11,968 nucleotides of DNA, from positions 1 through 11,968 of the forward strand of contig CABSIM010000055.1 in NCBI GenBank assembly GCA_902477765.1, given 5' to 3'. The notes under the pieces were generated by a model that saw only the letters and a program-made list of their open reading frames with translations, ran no database searches and was not told the origin of the DNA. Made by a program: the position numbers and the translations under genes. This document shows positions 1 to 7,636 of the stretch, piece after piece. The stretch comes from an uncultured Clostridiaceae bacterium (GTDB taxonomy: Bacteria > Bacillota > Clostridia > Lachnospirales > Lachnospiraceae). Each line of letters begins with the position of its first letter. Position 1 is the first letter of the stretch.

Positions 1-131
1 CCATGTGTTAGCCGTGATCATAAATCAATGTGTCCAGGATTCTGGGTACATATCATCTCTTCTGGAGATTTCCCTGGCTTTTTTATATTTCCGTATTTCC
101 GGGATTCATCCGTTCCCTGCCGGCGCCTCGT
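1..131. other. Downstream flank of the permease operon, no gene seen
   Basis: I see no convincing gene or promoter, and no stem-loop with a T-run that would end the minus-strand operon. Only short weak hairpins such as CCAG-GATT-CTGG (34-45) occur. The transcript probably ends beyond the window edge. Confidence 0.5.
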
Positions 132-1468
132 TTACAGTTCCAGCCCCTTTGCGTACAGCTGATAGGTATCCAGACCTGTCAGGTCCACATCCTCCAGCGT
201 CACAGGACTGCCTTTTTTCACATCTTTGAGAAGCGTTGCTCCGTTCAAAAGATAGAAGGGAGCTGCATTTCCTGCTTCCTTTCTCACAAGCAGCTCCGGT
301 GTCAGACCGTCAATGGAATGATGATGTCCATGAACTGTCAGAACCGTCCTGCCATGACAGAAACCTGCCGGCACTCCGGATGACAGCCTATACCCATGAA
401 ATCCCCCAGCAGAATGGACGCCGGCGTTTCCATTCCCATGTAATGATAGGGGTAATAGATGCAGGCATATTTTCCGTTTCTGCTCATGACATGGCCTTTT
501 CCTCTGAGGATATCCCACATTTTTTCGTTTTCGCATCTGACGATGATGAATTCGCCTCCGCAGAAGCTGGCTTCATCGCTTCCCCTGAGGTTGAAGAACA
601 CGTCCACCACGCCTGTCTGTTTCAGGATTCCCCCGTCTTCTTCCGGAATGAAGATGTTGGCAAGTTCACTGATCTTGGCGATGGGGTAATTCAGCGCAGG
701 AGCCGCCGGAATCAGACCGGTGATGTTGGATACCAGGTTCATCTCGCAAAGATCTGCAGATATGGCTCCCGTATATTTTTCCAGGAGTTTTCTCCTGCCT
801 TCCAGTGTTTCCTTTCCCTTATAGTACCAGTGATCCATCAGTTCCGGAATCGGTTCGCTGTGTCCGTTTTCATCCAGATATGTAAAAGTCCCCGTTTCCC
901 TGTCCCATACAAAATCATATTCGCTGGACTTTCCGGCAGCCACTACTTCCAGTCCCAGAAGCATGGCCCAGGAATACAGGTCCAGAAGATTTCTGGGCTG
1001 GTCACCGTTGACCAGGGCATAAACCACGCCGTTCTCCGCTGCCACCTGATTGAGAAGCGGTCCGCAGACGCTGTCGGTTTCCTTGGAAACCATATATACA
1101 TTGATTCCTTTATGGAGAGCTGCCAGTGCCGCCTCCGAGCTCACTTTCGTATTTCCGGTGCACTCCACCATGGCCGTGATCCCGCATTCCGATACAAGCC
1201 GGTAATCATCCACAATCAGAATAGCATCTTCCGGTGCGTTTTCCACCTCATCCATTCTGCTGCAGATACGGATCTTTTCTTCGGGATATCCGATTTCCCT
1301 GAGTACATCCATGCATTCATCCGTATGTCTGGAGCAGATAACCCGGAGTTCCATGTTCTTTACACTGGGAATCTGGGCCAGCAGTGTATAGCCGTATCCG
1401 CGGGTGGCTCCGATGATTCCCACTTTTGATGTTTTCCCGGTGACGTTCCGTAAAGTTGTATAATCCAT
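132..1468 (-). pseudogene. NAD(P)-dependent oxidoreductase, homoserine-dehydrogenase-like with SAF-like C-terminus; frameshifted
   Basis: The N-terminal part (ATG at 1466-1468, after an AGGAAAGGAAAA ribosome binding site) has a Rossmann start, VGIIGATRGYG, near residues 16-26, as in the NAD-binding homoserine dehydrogenase-like family. This frame stops at 338-340 after 376 residues (…SVMAGRF). A second frame, offset by one base, continues from about position 347 to a TAA at 132-134. It adds about 71 residues (TVLTVHGHHHSIDG… to …KGSPVTLEDVDL…KGLEL), and the KKGSPVTLEDVDL end resembles a SAF domain. Joined, the product is about 445 aa, which I recall as close to the usual length of these SAF-containing oxidoreductases. 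One missing base at about 344-350 explains the break. It could be a real mutation or a sequencing error. The gene is last in the permease-dehydrogenase operon, 60 bp after its neighbour. Substrate unknown; an acid-sugar intermediate is inferred from context. Confidence 0.75.
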
Positions 1469-1528
1469 ATGTCAGTTTTCCTTTCCTGAAATAATCTGCC
1501 GCATCCCGGTCAGAAATCTTTTTCCTTT

Positions 1529-2518
1529 CTACGGCCGGAACACGATTTTTATGGCTGCTTCATCCTTGTCTGCCAGATCAAATCCTGCCTTGATATCCTC
1601 CAGACTGAATTCATTGGTGATTAACGGTCTGATCTTCACCGTTCCCTGGATAACAGGCCTTAAGGTATCCGGCACCCAGACGTAACGCTGCTGCCAGGTA
1701 TGATGCACCAGACAGGTGTTGACAAATTCCAGTCCGTCGTCATGCCACCGGCTGATATTCAGAGTCACCGGTTTGGTTACCCAGCTGTAAAATACAAATT
1801 TTCCATTGTGGCGGATCATGGCGCTTGCCGCATTGAAGGATTCTTCCGTTCCGGCTGCCTCCACCACCACATCGGCTCCCCGTCCTCCGGTCAGGGCTTT
1901 TACTTTTGCCACAGGATCTTCCTCCCTGGAATTGATCACCACATCGGCTCCCAGGGACCTGGCCAGATCCAGTTTTCCCTCCAGCACATCCACCACAATC
2001 ACCTGATATGCGCCTTTTAACTTTGAACACTGGGCAATGATCTGGCCGGCAAATCCCCCGCCCATGACCACCACGGTGTCTCCCAGCTGGACTCCCGTAT
2101 GAAGTCCGGAAAACATGGCACAGGCCGTGGGTTCCCCCAGAGCCGCAATATCCATGTCCAGTCCCTCCGGCACCGGCTGGAGCTGAAATTCCTGTGCCTT
2201 GAAATAATCTGCAAAATTGTTGTTCCATCCGAATGCCATTACCTTATCGCCGGGTTTATAGGCGCTGACACGGCTTCCCACAGCCACCACCGTGCCTCCG
2301 CTTTCATGTCCCAGAAGGAACGGAAATTCCGGCGGCTGACGGAATTCGGCAGTCTGCGGCGGAAGAAATCCCCGGTAAAAACTTTTGTCTGACCCGCAGA
2401 TTCCCATCATGTGGTTTCTGACAATAATATCGTTTTCCCCGCATTCCAGTTCTCTCTGGATCAGTTCAATATCATAGGCCCTGTTCAGCCTTGCTGCTCT
2501 TGTTATGAATTTTTCCAT
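1529..2518 (-). CDS. Zinc-dependent alcohol dehydrogenase, medium-chain (MDR) family
   Basis: A 329-aa NAD(P)-dependent dehydrogenase of the sorbitol/threonine dehydrogenase type. The catalytic zinc ligands are visible: Cys41 in GICGSD, His71-Glu72 in GHES, and Glu129 in GEPTACA. The nucleotide-binding loop is GGGFAG (153-158). Asp177 at the end of the second strand suggests NAD rather than NADP. The four-cysteine structural zinc lobe of classical alcohol dehydrogenases is absent, and the protein is somewhat short for the family. The start at 2516-2518 follows an AAGGGG ribosome binding site. The gene lies 57 bp after the GntP permease and 60 bp before the SAF-type oxidoreductase, all on the same strand, so they are probably cotranscribed. 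It likely oxidises a hydroxyl group of the imported acid sugar. The exact substrate cannot be read from the sequence. Confidence 0.9.
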   Translation of the reverse strand: MEKFITRAARLNRAYDIELIQRELECGENDIIVRNHMMGICGSDKSFYRGFLPPQTAEFRQPPEFPFLLGHESGGTVVAVGSRVSAYKPGDKVMAFGWNNNFADYFKAQEFQLQPVPEGLDMDIAALGEPTACAMFSGLHTGVQLGDTVVVMGGGFAGQIIAQCSKLKGAYQVIVVDVLEGKLDLARSLGADVVINSREEDPVAKVKALTGGRGADVVVEAAGTEESFNAASAMIRHNGKFVFYSWVTKPVTLNISRWHDDGLEFVNTCLVHHTWQQRYVWVPDTLRPVIQGTVKIRPLITNEFSLEDIKAGFDLADKDEAAIKIVFRP

Positions 2519-2575
2519 ATATGGTTCCCCTTCTGCTTTCCGGGACCGTCATGCGGTCCCGGTTTCCGTTCTGCA

Positions 2576-3901
2576 TCAGATTACATGAAGTCCCACCAGA
2601 ATGCAGGTAATGACAGCACCTGTGAGGCCGGCCACTGTGGACGCACCGCCGACGCCGCGGATTCCCTGGTTCACATCCATGTTGGACATGGAAACCGTTA
2701 CCCAGAATCCGGAAGAGTTGGCATGTTTGAACATCAGGGCACCTGTACCGCATGCCAGGAATGCCGCAACGGGAGAAATTCCCAGAGTTGCCAGCATGGG
2801 CTGCACCAGAGCCGCTGCGGTCATGACGCCAAGAGAGTTGGAACCTGTCACCACATGGATAATGGCCGCGATGATGATGGGGATCAGGATTGGCGGGAAC
2901 GGAGATTCCACAACAATGGCGGCAATCTTCTCTGCCACACCTGCATTCTTTACAAACGTGGCCAGCGCACCGCCCATACCTGTTACAATAATGGGCATGG
3001 CAGCCGCCGTGATTCCTTCATCCACCCAGTTGTTCAGCACTTTCTTTGTCTTCCATTCCTTTCCGGTCAGAGGCAGGGACAGAAGGCAGCCGGCAAACAG
3101 AGCCGCCAGCGGGCTTCCCACAAATGCGCAGACATTGGCAAAGGTGGTTCCCGGTACCGTAACGGATGCCACGGTATTCATCAGAATCAGAAACAGCGGG
3201 AACAGGATCGGAAGCAGGGACTTGGAAAGGGACGGCAGTTCCATATTTTCCGTTTCTCTGGCTGCCTTGAGGAATTCTTCCTTGGGAGCCACCGGTGTTT
3301 TCAGGGTCATACAGTAAAGAGTGGCCGCAATGACACTGGGAACAGAAACAATGGCGCCCCACATGATGGCCTGACCCAGCGGTACTTCCAGCAGTGCGGC
3401 TGCGGATACGGGGCCCGGTGTCGGAGGTACCAGAGAAGCAGTCACAAGAGCACCCAGATACAGTGCGGTGCCATAGCTCATCATGGACTTCTTGGTCTGA
3501 ACGGCAAGAAGTGATACAATCGGGATCAGAAGAATCACAACGGTATCCGCCCAGATCGGAATACCAAGAATTGCAGAACTCAGGGCAATGGCCCAGATCA
3601 TATGTTTTTCACCCACCAGGCCGATGGCCCATTTGGTAATGCGGATGGCCGCGCCTGTTTTTTCCAGCACCGTACCCATGGTACATCCAAGGAAAATAAC
3701 AATGGCTACACTTTTAATGGTACTTGAAAATCCGCTGTTGATGGTATCCTCGATATCCACCCACGGAGTTCCCAGCGCAATGGCCAGGATGAAGGCCGCA
3801 ATCAGAATGCCGAAGGCCGCATTGACTTTACATTTGGAAATCAATACGATCATCAGCAGGATAACAGCGGCAAAAACAATGAGTACATAAGATGTTGACA
3901 T
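2576..3901 (-). CDS. GntP family gluconate/acid-sugar permease
   Basis: A 441-aa, very hydrophobic, multi-spanning inner-membrane transporter of the GntP (gluconate:H+ symporter) family. It carries the family signature ASLVPPTPGPVSAAALL near residues 155-171, plus Gly- and Pro-rich membrane segments throughout. A conserved-looking C-terminal half contains VTGSNSLGVMTAAAL and the FKHANSSGFW region. Length matches the family (about 440-450 aa). The start at 3899-3901 has a GGGAGGG ribosome binding site six bases upstream. It is the first gene of a minus-strand operon with two dehydrogenases and is preceded by a perfect sigma-54 promoter. Members import gluconate and other sugar acids by proton symport. 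Next to an OtnK-type kinase, a four-carbon or related acid sugar is the likely cargo. That specificity is inferred from context. Confidence 0.93.
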   Translation of the reverse strand: MSTSYVLIVFAAVILLMIVLISKCKVNAAFGILIAAFILAIALGTPWVDIEDTINSGFSSTIKSVAIVIFLGCTMGTVLEKTGAAIRITKWAIGLVGEKHMIWAIALSSAILGIPIWADTVVILLIPIVSLLAVQTKKSMMSYGTALYLGALVTASLVPPTPGPVSAAALLEVPLGQAIMWGAIVSVPSVIAATLYCMTLKTPVAPKEEFLKAARETENMELPSLSKSLLPILFPLFLILMNTVASVTVPGTTFANVCAFVGSPLAALFAGCLLSLPLTGKEWKTKKVLNNWVDEGITAAAMPIIVTGMGGALATFVKNAGVAEKIAAIVVESPFPPILIPIIIAAIIHVVTGSNSLGVMTAAALVQPMLATLGISPVAAFLACGTGALMFKHANSSGFWVTVSMSNMDVNQGIRGVGGASTVAGLTGAVITCILVGLHVI

Positions 3902-4005
3902 TTTTTACCCTCCCGTTTGGTATTTGACTGCCTGCGCTCTGCGGAAACTGTCCGGACCATCTGATTTCCGCTGTGCTGTCCGGCAGATGTTTATAACCTT
4001 TTTTA

Positions 4006-4021
4006 AGCAATAACCATGCCA
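4006..4021 (-). promoter_or_regulatory. Sigma-54 (-24/-12) promoter of the permease operon
   Basis: On the minus strand the sequence reads TGGCATGGTTATTGCT, an exact match to the sigma-54 consensus TGGCAYRNNNNTTGCW. The predicted transcription start is about position 3995, giving a leader of about 94 nt before the GntP start codon. The leader contains an inverted repeat, GCGGAAA (3941-3947) with TTTCCGC (3965-3971), enclosing the palindrome GTCCGGAC (3950-3957). The adjacent gene encodes a sigma-54 activator, which supports the call. Confidence 0.88.
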
Positions 4022-4116
4022 ACATACCGGAAGCAGAAAATTTTATTTCTTTTTCATATATATAAATAATGCATAAAATTATTTTCTCATTCTTTGATTC
4101 TCTGTCATAATGACGG

Positions 4117-4187
4117 AACAGGCTGATGCATATACGTTGCATATGTTGCACATGCAACTCATGCATCATTTTACGCATCAGCCTGTT
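4117..4187. promoter_or_regulatory. Nested inverted repeats: probable upstream activator sequence for the permease operon
   Basis: Several inverted repeats are nested here. The outer pair is AACAGGCTGATGC (4117-4129) with GCATCAGCCTGTT (4175-4187), a perfect 13-bp match. Inside are TGATGCAT (4124-4131) with ATGCATCA (4161-4168), and GTTGCAT (4136-4142) with ATGCAAC (4152-4158). The inner centre, about 4147, lies about 150 bp upstream of the predicted start from the sigma-54 promoter, a normal enhancer distance. ATGTTGCA and ATGCAAC also occur in the element near 6180-6229. The outer repeat could form a stem-loop after the activator gene. No U-tract follows on the minus strand, so it is not a convincing intrinsic terminator. 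Confidence 0.7.
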
Positions 4188-4199
4188 TTCTCCGGAGGA

Positions 4200-6158
4200 C
4201 TATTCCTCCTGATTCTTCTGTCCCATATGGTATTTCTGCATTTTTCTCCACAGCGTCGTTCTGTCCATGCCCAGCATCCTGGCTGCCTGAGTCCTGTTTC
4301 CGTTGCATTGTTCCAGTGCGCGCGCCAGACGTTCCGGCTCCTCTTCTCTATTTCCCGCCGGTTCCCCTGCGGTTTCACCTCTGCCTTCGGCTCCGCGTCG
4401 GCCGGATCCACAGTCCTCTTCCATCTCCTCCAGATCTCTGGGATAAAGGGCCTCCCTGAGATCTGCCGCTGAAATGAGGTCCCCGGTTTTCAGCGCCATG
4501 GCCCGCTCCACAATGTTTCTCAGTTCCCGGATGTTCCCCCTGAACGGATATTCCAGAAGCAGAGGCAGGGCTGCCGGATCCAGAACCGGCACCTGAATCC
4601 CGCCTTCCGTACACTGGGTTTTCATCAGATGAAGGAACAGCAGTTCCACATCTCTTCCCCTGCTTCTCAGAGGAGGGAGAAACAGCCTAAGCACATCCAG
4701 CCGGTACATCAGATCCCGTCGGAATTTTCCCTGTTCCGCCAGTCTGGCAATGCTTTTGTTGGTGGCGGAAAGGATACGCACATTCACATCAATGACCTTG
4801 TTGTCACCGATACGCCGGACCTGCCTTTCCTGAATGGCTCTTAAAAGCTTGCTCTGGGTGGAAAGGGAAATCTCCCCCACTTCATCCAGAAACAGCGTTC
4901 CTCCATGCGCCTGCTCAAAAAGCCCCATCTTTCCTCCTTTTGCAGTTCCTGTAAAGGCGCCTTCCACATATCCGAACAGCTCGCTCTCCAGCAGATTTTC
5001 CGGCAGAGCCGCGCAGTTTATGGCCACAAACGGACCGTTCTTCCTGCTGCTGGCATTGTGAATACTCTGGGCAAACAGTTCTTTTCCCGTCCCTGTTTCC
5101 CCCACCAGAATCACATTGGCATCCGATGCCGCATACCGCCTGGCGGTTTCTATGGTCTCATCGATGATGCGGCTCTGGTGGATAATGTCATGAAACGTAT
5201 ACCTGGCCTGATGTCCCCGTTCGCTGAGTTTTCTCCGGATCTGGCTTTCCAGATCCTGGATCTTGGTAATATCGGAAAAGCTGATGATGGCACCGCTTAC
5301 TTCCTTTTTCACCACAACCGGCGTGCAGTTGACCGACACCGTGGTTCTGGTGCCCGGAATCGTCAGGATCCTTCCGGTCTCCGGCAGACCTTTTTCCATC
5401 ACCTGCAGGAACTGGCGGTACACATAGGGAATCACATTTTTCAGTGGCTGATTCATCAGGCTTCTGTCACCGTTCATCCTTCTTATCACGCGGTTTCTTA
5501 CACGGATCACTCCATGGCGGTCCACGTACAGCAGCCCTTCATCCGACGAATAGATAATGGTTTTGTACATCTGGGAGATAATTCTTTCCTCACGGATCCG
5601 GTCCACCAGATGGATGGCTTCATCTGCAGCCTGCAGGAGGGTGTCTTCTCCGGTCCGGATGATCACTGACGGAATTCCCATCTGTCCCGCCAGAATATTG
5701 GCGGAATATCCGCCCACCATGGCATCGCATCCCGCCTTCCGGGCTTTTTCCAGAATTCCAGGCAGATCCTCATGATATACCGGCGCGTAGACTTCTGCCG
5801 TTGTGTGAAAAAAGCGGCAGATATTCTTCACCTCATACATCTGTCTGCTGAAACCGCATACTGCGATTTTTCTGGGATGATAGGTCTCACAGCATTCAGA
5901 AATTGCCCTTACAAGATCATATCCGGAAATAGGCAGTTCCACCGTGGGAATCTGTTTATATTTTTCCGTTGTCTTCTGGGCGGTATACCCCCTGGCAATG
6001 ATCGCATCATATTCTTCCGTGGGAACATCCGGCGTGTCTTCCACTGTCATGGTGCGGACTTCCGCATCCAGCCGCCCCCGCTCCGGATGATTTTCCAGAA
6101 CATGACGTACTTTCTCCTCAAGCTCCGGATATGGTACAATAAACAATAACCGTATCAT
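4200..6158 (-). CDS. PrpR-type sigma-54-dependent transcriptional activator (PrpR_N-PAS-AAA+-Fis HTH)
   Basis: A 652-aa enhancer-binding protein. Residues 1 to about 195 resemble the PrpR_N sensory domain and about 198-305 a PAS domain. About 320-555 is the sigma-54 interaction AAA+ domain, with Walker A GETGTGKE (353-360), loop GAFTGT (400-405) and Walker B GGTLFLDEVG (419-428). An acidic, Gly-rich linker (about 575-607) precedes a Fis-type helix-turn-helix (about 610-645, NRTQAARMLGMDRTTLWRKM). The canonical loop is GAFTGA, so the last residue differs. I chose the ATG at 6156-6158 because GGGGGAGG lies six bases before it; the ATG at 6174-6176 would put that site inside the gene. The protein sits between two operons that both have sigma-54 promoters and is their likely activator. 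PrpR_N domains are thought to bind a pathway metabolite; here the ligand would be the acid sugar or an intermediate (inference). Confidence 0.93.
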   Translation of the reverse strand: MIRLLFIVPYPELEEKVRHVLENHPERGRLDAEVRTMTVEDTPDVPTEEYDAIIARGYTAQKTTEKYKQIPTVELPISGYDLVRAISECCETYHPRKIAVCGFSRQMYEVKNICRFFHTTAEVYAPVYHEDLPGILEKARKAGCDAMVGGYSANILAGQMGIPSVIIRTGEDTLLQAADEAIHLVDRIREERIISQMYKTIIYSSDEGLLYVDRHGVIRVRNRVIRRMNGDRSLMNQPLKNVIPYVYRQFLQVMEKGLPETGRILTIPGTRTTVSVNCTPVVVKKEVSGAIISFSDITKIQDLESQIRRKLSERGHQARYTFHDIIHQSRIIDETIETARRYAASDANVILVGETGTGKELFAQSIHNASSRKNGPFVAINCAALPENLLESELFGYVEGAFTGTAKGGKMGLFEQAHGGTLFLDEVGEISLSTQSKLLRAIQERQVRRIGDNKVIDVNVRILSATNKSIARLAEQGKFRRDLMYRLDVLRLFLPPLRSRGRDVELLFLHLMKTQCTEGGIQVPVLDPAALPLLLEYPFRGNIRELRNIVERAMALKTGDLISAADLREALYPRDLEEMEEDCGSGRRGAEGRGETAGEPAGNREEEPERLARALEQCNGNRTQAARMLGMDRTTLWRKMQKYHMGQKNQEE

Positions 6159-6178
6159 AAAAATCCTCCCCCGCATCA

Positions 6179-6229
6179 GATGTTGCAGATTCCGTTGTAT
6201 TGTTTCAGATTATACAACAATGCAACATC
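6179..6229. promoter_or_regulatory. Palindromic activator-binding region between the activator and kinase genes
   Basis: Two sets of inverted half-sites occur: GATGTTGCA (6179-6187) with TGCAACATC (6221-6229), and GTTGTAT (6194-6200) with ATACAAC (6212-6218). The TGTTGCA/TGCAACA motif is shared with the element at 4117-4187. The region centres about 125 bp upstream of the predicted transcription start of the kinase operon, a suitable enhancer position. It also overlaps the -10 and spacer of the activator's own promoter, which suggests that the bound activator represses its own gene. Confidence 0.72.
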
Positions 6230-6238
6230 ACGCGTCAA
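6209..6238 (-). promoter_or_regulatory. Sigma-70-type promoter of the activator gene
   Basis: On the minus strand TTGACG (6233-6238) and a perfect TATAAT (6209-6214) are separated by 18 bp. This would start transcription near 6202, about 45 nt before the chosen activator start codon. Half-sites of the palindromic element fall within the spacer and downstream of the -10. Confidence 0.78.
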
Positions 6239-6302
6239 CAGAAAGCCTGTTTTCCATTTCTTTTCCCCAGAAGAAATGCCATGCCGGCGTTTCCAGCTGT
6301 TA

Positions 6303-6318
6303 TGGCATAAAATTTGCT
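6303..6318 (+). promoter_or_regulatory. Sigma-54 (-24/-12) promoter of the kinase-aldolase operon
   Basis: The sequence TGGCATAAAATTTGCT matches the sigma-54 consensus TGGCAYRNNNNTTGCW at every defined position. The predicted start is about 6329, giving a leader of about 28 nt that contains the AAGGAGA ribosome binding site of the kinase. It has the same form as the promoter of the permease operon, so one activator probably drives both. Confidence 0.9.
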
Positions 6319-6356
6319 GTAATAAAAATAAGGAAAATATGAAAAGGAGACTGATC

Positions 6357-7631
6357 ATGGCTGTTTTAGGATGTATTGCCGACGATTTCACAGGTGCCGG
6401 TGACGCCGCTTCCTTTCTTGTCAAGGGAGGTATGAGTGTCCGGCTCTACAATGGAATTCCCGAAAACCTTTCCCCGGACTCCGGTCTTTCAGATCCGGCC
6501 GACAGCCCCCAGGCAGTGGTCATTGCCTTAAAGTCCAGAACTCAGGAAACAGAACTGGCCGTATCGGACAGCCTGAGAGCTGCACGCTTTCTTCTGGATC
6601 AGGGCGTCCGGCAGATCTATTTTAAATACTGCTCCACATTTGATTCCACCCCCAGGGGAAATATCGGTCCTGTGGCTGACGCTCTCATGGAACTGACAAA
6701 AAGTCCGTTCACCATTCTGTGTCCTGCCCTTCCGGTAAACGGCAGGACCGTAAAAGACGGAAAACTCATGGTAAACGGCGTTCCGCTCCATGAGAGTCAT
6801 ATGAAAGACCATCCGCTGACCCCCATGTGGGACTGCAGAATCGACCGGCTGATGGCGCCTCAGAGCCGGTATCTGTGCAGAGTCACAGGTCCCGCGGACG
6901 CTTCCCGCCTGCCGGCGGAGTCCGGTTCCGCTGCCCCCTGTTACCTGATTCCCGACTACGAAAAAACCGAAGATGGGGAGTCCATTGTCTCTGTTTTCGG
7001 CCATCTTCCTCTGCTGACCGGCGGCAGCGGACTTCTTGAACCCCTGGCCAGGCGCTGGAGCAAAGAGCTTTCCGGAGACGGAAAAATTCCGGACAGCCAT
7101 ACAGACGGAAAGGCCATTCTTCTGGCAGGAAGCTGTTCCATGGCAACTCTGGGCCAGATTGCCTGGTATCAGAAGCAGGGGTACCCCAGTTTCAAACTGG
7201 ACCCGGAGGCCATGCTATGCGGCCGCCAGACAACAGAAGACGCCTGGGCATTCCTGAAGGCCCATGAGCAGGAAGGGCCTGTTCTGATTTACAGCTCCGA
7301 TTCTCCCGAAAAAGTGAGAGAATATCAGAAGCTGGGAGCAGACCGTGTGGCTGCCCTTCTGGAAAATGCCACGGCAGATCTTGCGGTCCGCGCGGCAAAG
7401 AATGGCTATACCAGGATCATATCCGCAGGAGGCGAAACTTCCGGTGCCGTCACCAAGGGTCTGGGATTTTCTTCTTACTGGATCGGTGAAAGCGTGGCTC
7501 CCGGAGTCCCCGTCATGGTTCCCGCAGAGCATCCGGAAATCCGCCTGATCCTGAAAAGCGGAAATTTCGGACAGGAAGACTTTTTCGGCCGGGCTCTTGC
7601 CATGACCGAAAGAAAAAGAAAAGAGGAATGA
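6357..7631 (+). CDS. otnK: Four-carbon acid sugar kinase (DUF1537 family, OtnK-like 3-oxo-tetronate 4-kinase)
   Basis: A 424-aa ATP-dependent kinase of the DUF1537 family. N-terminal half: IADDFTGAGD (7-16), KYCSTFDSTPRGNIGPV (90-106), LPVNGRTV (125-132) and HMKDHPLTPM (148-157). C-terminal nucleotide-binding half: LTGGSGL (220-226), LLAGSCS (255-261), SAGGETSGAV (356-365), GVPVMV (383-388) and LKSGNFG (399-405). These match the 3-oxo-tetronate kinase type, which phosphorylates 3-oxo-four-carbon acids at O4 in the cytoplasm. I chose the ATG at 6357 because AAGGAGA (6344-6350) lies six bases before it. An in-frame ATG at 6339 has a poorer site and lies very close to the predicted transcription start. 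The stop is three bases beyond an in-frame ATG of the aldolase, indicating tight coupling. D- versus L-threonate/erythronate origin of the substrate cannot be told from the sequence. Confidence 0.9.
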   Translation: MAVLGCIADDFTGAGDAASFLVKGGMSVRLYNGIPENLSPDSGLSDPADSPQAVVIALKSRTQETELAVSDSLRAARFLLDQGVRQIYFKYCSTFDSTPRGNIGPVADALMELTKSPFTILCPALPVNGRTVKDGKLMVNGVPLHESHMKDHPLTPMWDCRIDRLMAPQSRYLCRVTGPADASRLPAESGSAAPCYLIPDYEKTEDGESIVSVFGHLPLLTGGSGLLEPLARRWSKELSGDGKIPDSHTDGKAILLAGSCSMATLGQIAWYQKQGYPSFKLDPEAMLCGRQTTEDAWAFLKAHEQEGPVLIYSSDSPEKVREYQKLGADRVAALLENATADLAVRAAKNGYTRIISAGGETSGAVTKGLGFSSYWIGESVAPGVPVMVPAEHPEIRLILKSGNFGQEDFFGRALAMTERKRKEE

Positions 7632-7636
7632 TAACA

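Noticed and set aside
236..1429. A long plus-strand frame of 397 codons
   Set aside because: It is antisense to the SAF-type oxidoreductase. Its translation resembles no family I know and is rich in His, Ser and Phe, as expected of a shadow frame.
2411..3514. A long plus-strand frame of 367 codons
   Set aside because: It is antisense to the clear GntP permease. Its composition (Cys, His, Gly, Arg rich) is typical of a shadow frame.
4117..4187. The 13-bp outer inverted repeat as an intrinsic terminator for the activator gene
   Set aside because: No T-run follows on the minus strand and the loop is very long. Its position and nested half-sites fit an enhancer better.
4905..5669. A plus-strand frame of 254 codons
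   Set aside because: It is antisense to the sigma-54 activator, whose motifs are unmistakable.
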